From assembly GCA_019690055.1 (NCBI GenBank), contig JADGGF010000048.1:1-14981 (forward strand): DNA of 14,981 bases, in the 5' to 3' direction. Below the pieces are notes generated by a model, which had not been told where the DNA came from, ran no database searches, and saw only the letters and a list, made by a program, of their open reading frames with translations. Positions 6,176 to 12,378 of the stretch are shown here, piece by piece (the first letter of the stretch is position 1; the number at the start of each line of letters is the position of its first letter). The stretch is from Micromonosporaceae bacterium. GTDB taxonomy: Bacteria > Actinomycetota > Actinomycetes > Mycobacteriales > Micromonosporaceae. The position numbers and the translations under genes were made by a program.

Positions 6176-9100
6176 TCGACCACCGCTCCGGACTCGAGCG
6201 CGAAGAGCCCGCGCAGCTGCTCGGTGGACAGCTCGGTGATCCAGTTCTCGCTCGTGCCGACGATCTTCGCGGCCAGCCCGCGCTTCTCCTGGATCATATC
6301 CGCGATCTTCTGCTCGACCGTGCCGGCGCACACGAACTTGTGCACCTGCACGTTGCGGGTCTGTCCGATGCGGAACGCCCGGTCGGTGGCCTGGTCCTCC
6401 ACGGCCGGATTCCACCAGCGATCGACATGGATCACGTGGTTTGCCGCGGTCAGGGTGAGCCCGGTGCCGCCGGCCTTGAGCGAGAGGACGAACAACGGCG
6501 GGGAGGCGGGGTCGTCCGACTGGAACCGGGCGACCATCGCGTCGCGCTCCGCCTTGGGGACTCCGCCGTGCAGGAACAGCACCTCGCGGCCGAACCGGGC
6601 CGACAGGAACGCCCGCAGCATTCCGCCGAACTCCGCGAACTGGGTGAACAGCAGCGCCTTCTCCCCGGCCGCGAGGACCTCGTCGAGGATGCCCTCGAGC
6701 CGGGCCAGCTTGCCCGAGCGCCCCGGCAGCCGGGAGCCGTCCCGCAGCAGGTGGGCCGGGTGGTTGCAGACCTGCTTGAGCTTGGTCATGGTGGCCAGCA
6801 CCAGACCGCGCCGTTCGATGCCTTCGCTGGATTCGATGCGGGCCATCATGTCGTCGACGATCGCCTGGTAGAGCGAGGCCTGCTCCGCGGTGAGGTTGCA
6901 GACGACCTCCATCTCGACCTTCTCGGGGAGATCGGCGATGATCGACTTGTCGGTCTTCACCCGGCGGAGCACGAACGGACCGGTCAGCCGGCGCAGGCGC
7001 TCCGCCGCGGCCTCGTCGGCCCGCCGTTCGATCGGCTCGGCGAAGCGGGCGCGGAACGCGCTCGCGCTGCCGAGCAGGCCCGGGTTGGTGAACTCCATGA
7101 TGGACCACAGGTCGGCCAGCCGGTTCTCTACCGGCGTGCCGGTGACCGCGATCCGGTGCCGGGCCGGCAGGCTTCGCACCGCGACCGCCTGCCGGGTCGC
7201 CGCGTTCTTGATGGCCTGCGCCTCATCCACGACGATGCGATGCCAGTCGATGCTGGCGAGCGCGGTCGCGTCCCGGGCCGCGAGCGCGTACGTGGTGATG
7301 ACGAGGTCGGCCTGGGCGACGGCGTTCGCGAACGCCTTGCCCCGGGCCCGTTCCGTGCCGTGGTGGACGTGCACCCGCAGCTGCGGCGCGAACTTCGCCA
7401 CCTCCCGCTGCCAGTTGCCGACCAGTGACATGGGGCAGACCAGCAGCGTGGGCGCGGCGGCCCGCCGGTGCAGCAGCAGGGCCAGGATGGTCGCGGACTT
7501 CCCCAGCCCCATGTCGTCGGCGAGGATCGCGCCCAGCCCGAGCTGCTCCAGGAAGGCGAGCCAGGCCAGGCCGCGCTGCTGGTACGGCCGCAGGCTGCCC
7601 GTAAAGCCTTCGGGCGTCGGCACCGGCTCCAGGCGGCGGTCGACCTGCCCGGCCAGCAGCTCGCCCAGCGCGCCCTCCGCCGTGACCGAGACGACGGGTA
7701 GCCCGGCCGGACCGCCGTCGGCGTGCAGCCCCGCGTGCAGCAGCTCTGCCACGGTCATCCGGCCCTTGGTGGCGATCAGCTTCAGACCCGCGGCGAGACG
7801 CTTCGGATCGAGCTCGACCCACTGGCCCCGTAGCCGGACGAGCGGCGTCGTCAGGGTGGCCAGTCGACGCAGCTCCGCCTCGGTGAGCGGCTCATCGCCG
7901 AGCGCGAGCTGCCACTGGTAGTCCACAAGGGACTGCAGGCCGAGGCCGGCCGACCCGGAGACCGTGCCGGGAGCCGTCGGCGACGACGCCGCCAGCCGGA
8001 CGCCCAGCCGAGCCCGCGGTCGGCTCCACCAGGTCGGCAGCAGCACGCCGAAGCCGGCGCCGGCCAGCATCGGCGCGCCGTGCTGGAGAAACCGGTGGGC
8101 GCCCGCCGCGTCCAGGTCGAGGCCGGTGGGCATGGCCGTCCGCAGGGCGTCGTCGAGGTCGGGGTAGAGCCGGCTGGCCCGGCCCAGCTCGGCGAGCAGC
8201 GTCTCCTGCGGATCGTCTACATAGGACGACAGAGCGGCGGCGTCGGACCAGATCCGCTCGGCGTCCACCACCACGCTGGGCGCGTCGGTGGCCTGCAGGG
8301 CGACGTCGAGTCGCCACGGCGCGGCCGGATCGTCCTCACTCGGCTCGGTGAGCCGGAACAGCGCCCGTACGCTTCCCGCGGTCGCGTCGCGCTGCCACTG
8401 GGCCAGCGCGGCGGCGAGTTCGGCCACCTCGTCGTCCGAGGCCGCGAAGCGCCGGTCGGGACCGACAAGCGCGGCCCGCCACCGGGTGACCACGGACGCC
8501 GCGGTGCCGCCGCCGTCGGCGCCCACGAAGACGGCGGGCCGGCGGGCCGGACCGGAGGCCCCGGTGGGTGTGTGTCCGTCGATGGCCAGCCGGGCGGCCG
8601 CGTCGACCAGGTCGTCCAGCGCGGCCGCGATCACCTCGTGCGCGGTGCCGCCCGCGGCGCGGCCGGCGGGGGGCAGGGCCAGCGCCAGCGACTGCGCCCA
8701 CGCCTGGTCGGGGCCGGTCAGCAGCGGCCGCCAGACAGCGCGGGGCGGTCGAGCGTCCACTGTGGGCAGAAGCCGGCCCCGGCCGACCAGGTCGGCGGCG
8801 AACGCGGCCACCTGCATCAGGTGCCGGGTGGCGGCGCCCAGCACCACGTCGCCAGCCTTCTCGTCCACAATGGGCAGATCGGTGAGCGCGAGGAGGGCGT
8901 CGTCGGCGTCATACCGAAGGGCGGGTACCCGCCACGGGGCCAGGGTGAGCGTGCCCCGCTCGACCACCGGTTCCTCGCGGACCACCTCGGGCGAGTCGAC
9001 CGGTGCGTCGCCCCGGGTCGGCAGCATCAACTCGACCATGTCGGCCTTACCCTCGGGCAGGACCTCGGCCAGAACCCCCGCCGGAGCGGCGAACGGATGA

Positions 9101-9210
9101 TCAGCGGCTTCCCGGGCGACCCGGCCGGGAAGCTCGGCCGATCGCGGCCGGGTCGAGTCCTCGCCCCACAGCAGGAGACCCTCCCGCCACAGAGCATGGA
9201 TCACGAGCAC
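6172..9210 (-). CDS. SNF2-family DEAD/H helicase
   Basis: 1012 residues. The N-terminal half (about 1-530) looks like the bacterial SNF2-helicase-associated region. The C-terminal half is a full SNF2 ATPase: motif I ADDMGLGKS (564-572, K571), DEAQ box (662-665), TGTPVEN just after, and the helicase C lobe with LKAGGTGLTL and QATDRAFRIGQT (about 940-951). It is therefore predicted to be an active, ATP-driven double-stranded DNA translocase, probably not a true unwinding helicase. The start is GTG 9210: GGGAGGTG lies 8 nt upstream and the protein begins MLVIHALW, typical of the family. It is the first gene of a helicase - bridging ORF - SWIM operon. A TATGCT -10 box lies about 20 nt upstream of the start. 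It resembles HepA/RapA-like proteins only in the ATPase part. Confidence 0.92.
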   Translation of the reverse strand: MLVIHALWREGLLLWGEDSTRPRSAELPGRVAREAADHPFAAPAGVLAEVLPEGKADMVELMLPTRGDAPVDSPEVVREEPVVERGTLTLAPWRVPALRYDADDALLALTDLPIVDEKAGDVVLGAATRHLMQVAAFAADLVGRGRLLPTVDARPPRAVWRPLLTGPDQAWAQSLALALPPAGRAAGGTAHEVIAAALDDLVDAAARLAIDGHTPTGASGPARRPAVFVGADGGGTAASVVTRWRAALVGPDRRFAASDDEVAELAAALAQWQRDATAGSVRALFRLTEPSEDDPAAPWRLDVALQATDAPSVVVDAERIWSDAAALSSYVDDPQETLLAELGRASRLYPDLDDALRTAMPTGLDLDAAGAHRFLQHGAPMLAGAGFGVLLPTWWSRPRARLGVRLAASSPTAPGTVSGSAGLGLQSLVDYQWQLALGDEPLTEAELRRLATLTTPLVRLRGQWVELDPKRLAAGLKLIATKGRMTVAELLHAGLHADGGPAGLPVVSVTAEGALGELLAGQVDRRLEPVPTPEGFTGSLRPYQQRGLAWLAFLEQLGLGAILADDMGLGKSATILALLLHRRAAAPTLLVCPMSLVGNWQREVAKFAPQLRVHVHHGTERARGKAFANAVAQADLVITTYALAARDATALASIDWHRIVVDEAQAIKNAATRQAVAVRSLPARHRIAVTGTPVENRLADLWSIMEFTNPGLLGSASAFRARFAEPIERRADEAAAERLRRLTGPFVLRRVKTDKSIIADLPEKVEMEVVCNLTAEQASLYQAIVDDMMARIESSEGIERRGLVLATMTKLKQVCNHPAHLLRDGSRLPGRSGKLARLEGILDEVLAAGEKALLFTQFAEFGGMLRAFLSARFGREVLFLHGGVPKAERDAMVARFQSDDPASPPLFVLSLKAGGTGLTLTAANHVIHVDRWWNPAVEDQATDRAFRIGQTRNVQVHKFVCAGTVEQKIADMIQEKRGLAAKIVGTSENWITELSTEQLRGLFALESGAVVE

Positions 9211-9230
9211 CGACGCACACCTCCCGCGCC

Positions 9231-9236
9231 AGCATA
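9231..9236 (-). promoter_or_regulatory. Putative -10 box of the helicase operon
   Basis: The minus strand reads TATGCT, a good match to TANNNT, about 20 nt before the GTG start. Transcription would begin near 9224 and give a short leader containing the GGGAGGTG ribosome-binding site. A -35 box at normal spacing is not obvious. Confidence 0.4.
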
Positions 9237-9293
9237 GGCCGGGGTGGGCCGGGACCGGCCGCTTCGCAACGCCGGCGTGGCCAGCGCCGCTCG

Positions 9294-9373
9294 GCCTGGT
9301 AAGGCGTTGCCCCGGCCTGGTACGGCGTTGCCTGCCTGGTACGGCGTTGCCCCGCCTGGTGCAGCGTCGCCCA
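9294..9373. repeat. Four-copy ~20-bp tandem repeat between exporter and helicase genes
   Basis: Copies begin with GCCTGGT at 9294, 9315, 9334 and 9354 (spacings 21, 19 and 20 bp). The consensus is GCCTGGTACGGCGTTGCCC; the outer copies are more diverged. Each copy has a small GGC-GTT-GCC stem. It lies in the 172-bp gap downstream of the leftward exporter and upstream of the helicase promoter. Confidence 0.75.
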
Positions 9374-9382
9374 GTGTGGCGC

Positions 9383-10912
9383 TCAGGCCAGGGGCACCGT
9401 CAGCTCGCCGGGCCTGACGCGGCCGACGCGGACCATCGCCAGCACGACGAGGCCGGCCACCGCGAAGAACCCGGCGGCCCAGAAAAGCGCGACCTGGTAG
9501 CTGTGCACCTTGACCTGGTTGACGAACTCCGCGGTCAGCAGCAGCGCCGGCGAGGTGAGGTGGCGGGAGACGTACGCCGTGGCGGCCTGCAGGGCCACGG
9601 CACTCAGCGCGGCGACGCCGAGGGAGGCGCCCACCTGCTGGCTCGCGTTGACCACCGCGCTGGCCACCCCGGCGTCGCGCGGGTGCACGCCGTGCAGCGC
9701 CACGGCGCCGAGCGGCACGAAGATCAGACCGATGCCCAGGCCGAGCACCAGTTCGCCGGGCAGCACGGTCCCCCAGAAGTCGCCGGTGGTGTCGATACGA
9801 GCGAGCAGCAGCAGACCACCGGCCCCGATGAACGCGCCGGCGGCCATGATCGGCGTGGCCCCCCAGCGGGTGAGCAGCAGCGTCGCCACGGGGTAGGCCA
9901 GGAAGATGCCGGCGGTCACCGGCAGCGCCGCGAGACCAGCCGTGAGCGGCGAGTAGGCGAGGACCTCCTGGAAGTAGAGGACCATGAACAGCGCGACACC
10001 GATCAGCCCGGCCCCGGCGAGCATCGACACCAGGTAGGCCCCGCCGCGCGTGCGCGCGAGCACGACGCGCAGCGGCAGCAGCGGACGACGAATCAGGGCC
10101 TCGACCGCCACGAACCCGGCGATGCAGACCAGCGACGCACCTATGAATGCCAATGTGTAGATGTGGCCCCATCCGTACGCCGGGTCGGCAGCGGCCGTGA
10201 AGCCGTACACGAGGCCGGCCAGGCCGAGGGTGATCAGGACGGCGCCCCCGATGTCGTAGCGGCGCCAGCGCCCGGTCGGGGCGTTCGCGCCGGAGGCCCG
10301 GCTCTCGCGCAGGGCCCAGACGCCGATGAGGCCGGCCACCAAGGCGATGGGGACGTTGACCCACATGCACCAACGCCAGTCCAGGTACTGGGTGAGCACG
10401 CCACCCACCAGCAGCCCGATGGCCGCGCCGCCGCCGATGATCGCGCCGTACACGCCGAAGGCCCGGGCGCGTTCCCGTGACTCGAGGAAGGCCACGCTCA
10501 GCAGCGCGAGCGCGGCCGGGGCGAGCAGGGCACCGAACGCGCCCTGGCACGCCCGGGCCGCGAAGAGCGTCTCGCCGTTGGGGGCGAAGCCGCCGACGGC
10601 GCTGGCCGCGGCGAAGCCGGTCAGCCCGAGCAGGAACGTCCGCTTGCGGCCCCAGTAGTCGGCGATGCGCCCGCCGAGCAGCAGCAGTCCGCCGAAGGTC
10701 AGCGTGTAGGCGGTGATCACCCAGGACCGCTCGGCGTCGACGATGGCCAGGTCCGCCTGGGCGTGGGGCAGTGCGATGTTCACGATCGTCGCATCGAGGA
10801 CGACCATGAGCTGGGCGAGCGCGATGGCGGCCAGCGCCACCCATCTGCGTCGATCGAATAGTGGTCCGACGGTGAGCGGTGCGTCGTGCTCGGCGAGTGC
10901 TGCCCCGGTCAT
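9383..10912 (-). CDS. MFS exporter, DHA2 family, 14 TM segments (EmrB/QacA type)
   Basis: 509 residues, the normal length for 14-TM drug:proton antiporters of the inner membrane. Seen: TM1 with MVVLDATIVNIALP (36-49, motif D1), loop motif A GGRIADYWGRKR (about 80-91) and the antiporter motif C region GAIIGGGAAIGLLVGG in TM5. Further hydrophobic helices run to the end, and HPRDAGVASAVVNASQQVG is a conserved late-loop block. Substrates cannot be predicted. The ATG at 10912 is supported by AGGGGG about 7 nt upstream. A TAGGCT -10 box, an overlapping TGCCAC repeat cluster and a 14-bp palindrome in the leader suggest repression by a dedicated regulator. No TetR or MarR gene is adjacent, so it would have to be encoded elsewhere. 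Confidence 0.93.
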   Translation of the reverse strand: MTGAALAEHDAPLTVGPLFDRRRWVALAAIALAQLMVVLDATIVNIALPHAQADLAIVDAERSWVITAYTLTFGGLLLLGGRIADYWGRKRTFLLGLTGFAAASAVGGFAPNGETLFAARACQGAFGALLAPAALALLSVAFLESRERARAFGVYGAIIGGGAAIGLLVGGVLTQYLDWRWCMWVNVPIALVAGLIGVWALRESRASGANAPTGRWRRYDIGGAVLITLGLAGLVYGFTAAADPAYGWGHIYTLAFIGASLVCIAGFVAVEALIRRPLLPLRVVLARTRGGAYLVSMLAGAGLIGVALFMVLYFQEVLAYSPLTAGLAALPVTAGIFLAYPVATLLLTRWGATPIMAAGAFIGAGGLLLLARIDTTGDFWGTVLPGELVLGLGIGLIFVPLGAVALHGVHPRDAGVASAVVNASQQVGASLGVAALSAVALQAATAYVSRHLTSPALLLTAEFVNQVKVHSYQVALFWAAGFFAVAGLVVLAMVRVGRVRPGELTVPLA

Positions 10913-10938
10913 GCCTGTCCCCCTGCCCGCTCCGCGGC

Positions 10939-10952
10939 CACCCGTACGGGTG
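10939..10952. promoter_or_regulatory. 14-bp perfect palindrome in the exporter leader
   Basis: CACCCGTACGGGTG is exactly self-complementary and lies 27-40 bp before the exporter's ATG, at or near the expected transcription start. This placement is typical of a TetR-like operator; the regulator is not identified. Confidence 0.45.
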
Positions 10953-10959
10953 CGGGCTC

Positions 10960-10989
10960 AGCCTACGCGGAACTGGCACGGGCTGCCAC
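10960..10989 (-). promoter_or_regulatory. Putative exporter promoter
   Basis: On the minus strand, TAGGCT (10960-10965) serves as the -10 box, with GTGGCA (10984-10989) 18 bp further upstream at the -35 position. GTGGCA is itself one of the repeated half-sites, so a protein bound there would block the promoter. Confidence 0.4.
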
Positions 10990-11022
10990 TTGATCTTACG
11001 TGCCACATGACACGCGTGCCAC
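10974..11022. promoter_or_regulatory. Cluster of TGCCAC half-sites, candidate operator array
   Basis: Three direct copies at 16-17 bp spacing: GCTGCCAC (10982), CGTGCCAC (10999) and CGTGCCAC (11015). The first is also the right half of an inverted pair, TGGCA-CGGGC-TGCCA (10974-10988). The cluster lies between two divergent genes and overlaps the predicted -35 box of the exporter. Confidence 0.5.
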
Positions 11023-11067
11023 AAGGGCGGTTACAGATTGCGATGAAGCTTGCACGGACAGTTGCTG

Positions 11068-11098
11068 TAGGATCGTCACCAAAGTCCCCTTTAGGGGA
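11068..11098 (+). promoter_or_regulatory. Possible -10 box and leader hairpin of the 45-residue gene
   Basis: TAGGAT (11068-11073) resembles a -10 box for rightward transcription. Just after the expected start comes TCCCCT-TT-AGGGGA (11085-11098), a 6-bp stem with a 2-nt loop. No good -35 box was seen. The hairpin could protect the transcript's 5' end or regulate it. Confidence 0.3.
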
Positions 11099-11157
11099 GA
11101 CTGTTCGGCGATGAACGGAATAGCCCAATGGTGAACGATAGGAGGTGACGGGAGCAC

Positions 11158-11295
11158 ATGAGCGCAATCCAGATACCGGTCGAGCCCATCGGGACCGCCT
11201 TCGGCCGGGAGGTCAACACCCACACGCTGATCGGGCTGGGCATGATCGCCTGCGCGCTGTTCGTGGTGTGGCTCATCCGCCGCTCCCGCGCCTGA
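11158..11295 (+). CDS. 45-residue single-pass membrane protein
   Basis: ATG at 11158, TGA at 11293-11295. A strong ribosome-binding sequence AGGAGGTGA (11140-11148) stands 9 nt before the ATG, with a second GGGAG closer in. Residues 23-40 (TLIGLGMIACALFVVWLI) are a clear membrane helix, followed by RRSRA. By the positive-inside rule the C-terminus faces the cytoplasm. The N-terminal 20 residues are soluble with no recognised motif. The codons have the high-GC third-position bias of their neighbours, supporting real coding. Function is unknown; small hydrophobic proteins of this type can be transporter accessories, membrane sensors or toxins. It could go with either the divergent exporter or the wHTH-ATPase operon downstream. 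Confidence 0.65.
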   Translation: MSAIQIPVEPIGTAFGREVNTHTLIGLGMIACALFVVWLIRRSRA

Positions 11296-11320
11296 GCCGC
11301 CGACAGCGCGCGGCTGCCCT

Positions 11321-11385
11321 GCCCAGAAGGTGACTTCGTGGGCAGTCCGTGGCCGGGCAGGTGCCCGGAAGGTCACTTTTTGGGC
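11321..11385. repeat. Two near-identical hairpins 42 bp apart
   Basis: 23-bp elements at 11321-11343 and 11363-11385. Each has arms GCCCRGAAG and CTTYKTGGGC around a GTGA or GTCA loop, with one bulged base; several changes between copies keep pairing through G-U wobble. They lie 25 and 67 bp after the small membrane-protein gene. They could terminate its transcript or be members of a dispersed palindromic repeat family. Confidence 0.6.
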
Positions 11386-11391
11386 ACCCCG

Positions 11392-11478
11392 GCGACGACA
11401 GTCGCGAATCTGGGCGTCCCGCGACGACAGCTGCGAACCTGCGCACGGCGCGACGACAGTCGCGTGACCAGCGTGTTG
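11392..11478. repeat. Three 29-bp tandem repeats
   Basis: Exact 29-bp period with units starting at 11392, 11421 and 11450. All begin GCGACGACAG; similarity then fades. Units 1 and 3 contain the inverted repeat GCGAC-GACA-GTCGC; unit 2 has lost it through a TC-to-CT change. The array lies just upstream of the wHTH-ATPase operon and may be an array of binding sites. Confidence 0.7.
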
Positions 11479-11493
11479 ATCCTCGCTCCGGAT

Positions 11494-11516
11494 CGGTTGG
11501 TGCGGTACACCAACCG
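11494..11516. promoter_or_regulatory. Perfect 9-bp inverted repeat before the wHTH-ATPase operon
   Basis: CGGTTGGTG-CGGTA-CACCAACCG, with the end of the second arm 28 bp before the ATG. Stem perfection and position suggest an operator, or an RNA hairpin in the leader if transcription starts upstream. The wHTH protein encoded just after it is a natural candidate to bind it (autoregulation), which is inference. TTGATC at 11476-11481 could be a -35 box, but no well-spaced -10 is seen. Confidence 0.55.
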
Positions 11517-11544
11517 TGCGCACCTGCGCCGACCGGGAGGATTC

Positions 11545-12378
11545 ATGAGCACCGCGACAAACGTCAGCCTGACGCCGAAGCTCAGCCTGACGCAGATCGC
11601 CGTGCTCTCCGCGTTGATGGTCGAGGCCCGGGAGTTGAGCAACGCCGAGCTCGCTGAGCTGGCCGGCACCCCGCTGACCGGGGAGGACCGCGTTCGGCTG
11701 GTCGCCGGCGGGCTGGTCGAGGAACGCCGGGTTGGTCGGTCGTACGCCTTCCAGCTCTCCAACCAGGGGTGGGCCCAGGGTCTGGCCGTGCTCGCCGAGC
11801 AGGCGCAGGGCAAGGGTGCCGCGGCGACCACGGTGCGGATGCTGCTGCACGGCCTGCACCGGGCGCTGGCCGCGCGCGGCGTCGACGCTCGGACATTCTT
11901 CGCCGCCTCGACGACGGCTCCCACGTCCGACCCGGGTGGGTCGACCGTGTCCGCCGTCCCGGCGACGACGAACGGGACGACGACGAACGGGACGACGACG
12001 AACGGGACGGCGGCGAACGGCACCGCTCCGCAGGGAGCCGCAGCGAGCGGCCCCAGCGTGCGCGGCGCCGCTGCGTCGGCCGCGGGCCAACCGGCCGGTC
12101 GGGTGCCGGAGGTGGACACGGTCGAGCAGCGCATCCGGGCCGCCTATGCCTCGCTCGCGACCGAGCCGGCCGGCTGGGTGAGCCTGGCCGATCTGCGCGA
12201 GCGGCTCGCCGACATCCCCAGGGCCGAGCTCGACACGGCCCTGAAGTGGATGGCCGTTCAGCCTGGCGTCCGGCTCATTCCGGTCGCCAACCAGAAGTCA
12301 CTGTCCACGAGGGACCGTGAGGCCGCCCTGCGCTTCGGCGGCGAAGAGAACCACGCGTTTGCGATTGAGGAATCATGA
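11545..12378 (+). CDS. Two-ended winged-helix-like protein, partner of the AAA+ ATPase
   Basis: 277 residues, not recognised as a named family. Residues 13-85 look like a winged helix-turn-helix: LSLTQIAVLSALMVEARELS, NAELAELAG, RVRLVAGGLVEERRVGRSYAFQLS. A second helical segment follows (90-120). Residues about 121-188 are a disordered Ala/Thr/Asn/Gly linker with TTNG pentapeptide repeats (140-164). Residues 190-277 form a second compact domain containing WVSLADLRERL, LDTALKWMAVQPGVRLIPV, NQKSLSTRDREAALRFGG and ENHAFAI, which also looks winged-helix-like. The ATG at 11545 follows GGGAGG (11535-11540). The upstream open frame to 11338 runs through the repeat array and is rejected. The stop overlaps the ATPase start by ATGA, so the two are probably made together. 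Likely a DNA-binding or adaptor subunit, inferred from fold only. Confidence 0.85.
   Translation: MSTATNVSLTPKLSLTQIAVLSALMVEARELSNAELAELAGTPLTGEDRVRLVAGGLVEERRVGRSYAFQLSNQGWAQGLAVLAEQAQGKGAAATTVRMLLHGLHRALAARGVDARTFFAASTTAPTSDPGGSTVSAVPATTNGTTTNGTTTNGTAANGTAPQGAAASGPSVRGAAASAAGQPAGRVPEVDTVEQRIRAAYASLATEPAGWVSLADLRERLADIPRAELDTALKWMAVQPGVRLIPVANQKSLSTRDREAALRFGGEENHAFAIEES
11962..12036 (+). repeat. In-frame 15-bp repeats encoding TTNG pentapeptides
   Basis: AACGG recurs at 11971, 11986, 12001 and 12016, an exact 15-bp period. It encodes ATTNG, TTTNG, TTTNG, TAANG and a decayed TAPQG. It forms part of the flexible linker between the two domains of the wHTH protein, and copy number probably differs between strains. 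Confidence 0.75.

Noticed and set aside
8080..9237. Long rightward frame antisense to the helicase
   Set aside because: Low-complexity composition typical of antisense frames in GC-rich genes; the helicase frame is certain from its motifs.
10974..10990. Sigma-54 type TGGCAC-N5-TTGC promoter
   Set aside because: TGGCAC is present, but the downstream TTGC element is not at the right distance, and actinomycetes generally lack sigma-54.
9201..11024. 607-codon leftward frame over the exporter
   Set aside because: It is an Arg/Gly/Pro-rich shadow of the exporter frame, with no recognisable domain.
11392..11478. CRISPR array
   Set aside because: Repeat units are contiguous, with no distinct spacers and only three copies; it is a simple tandem repeat.
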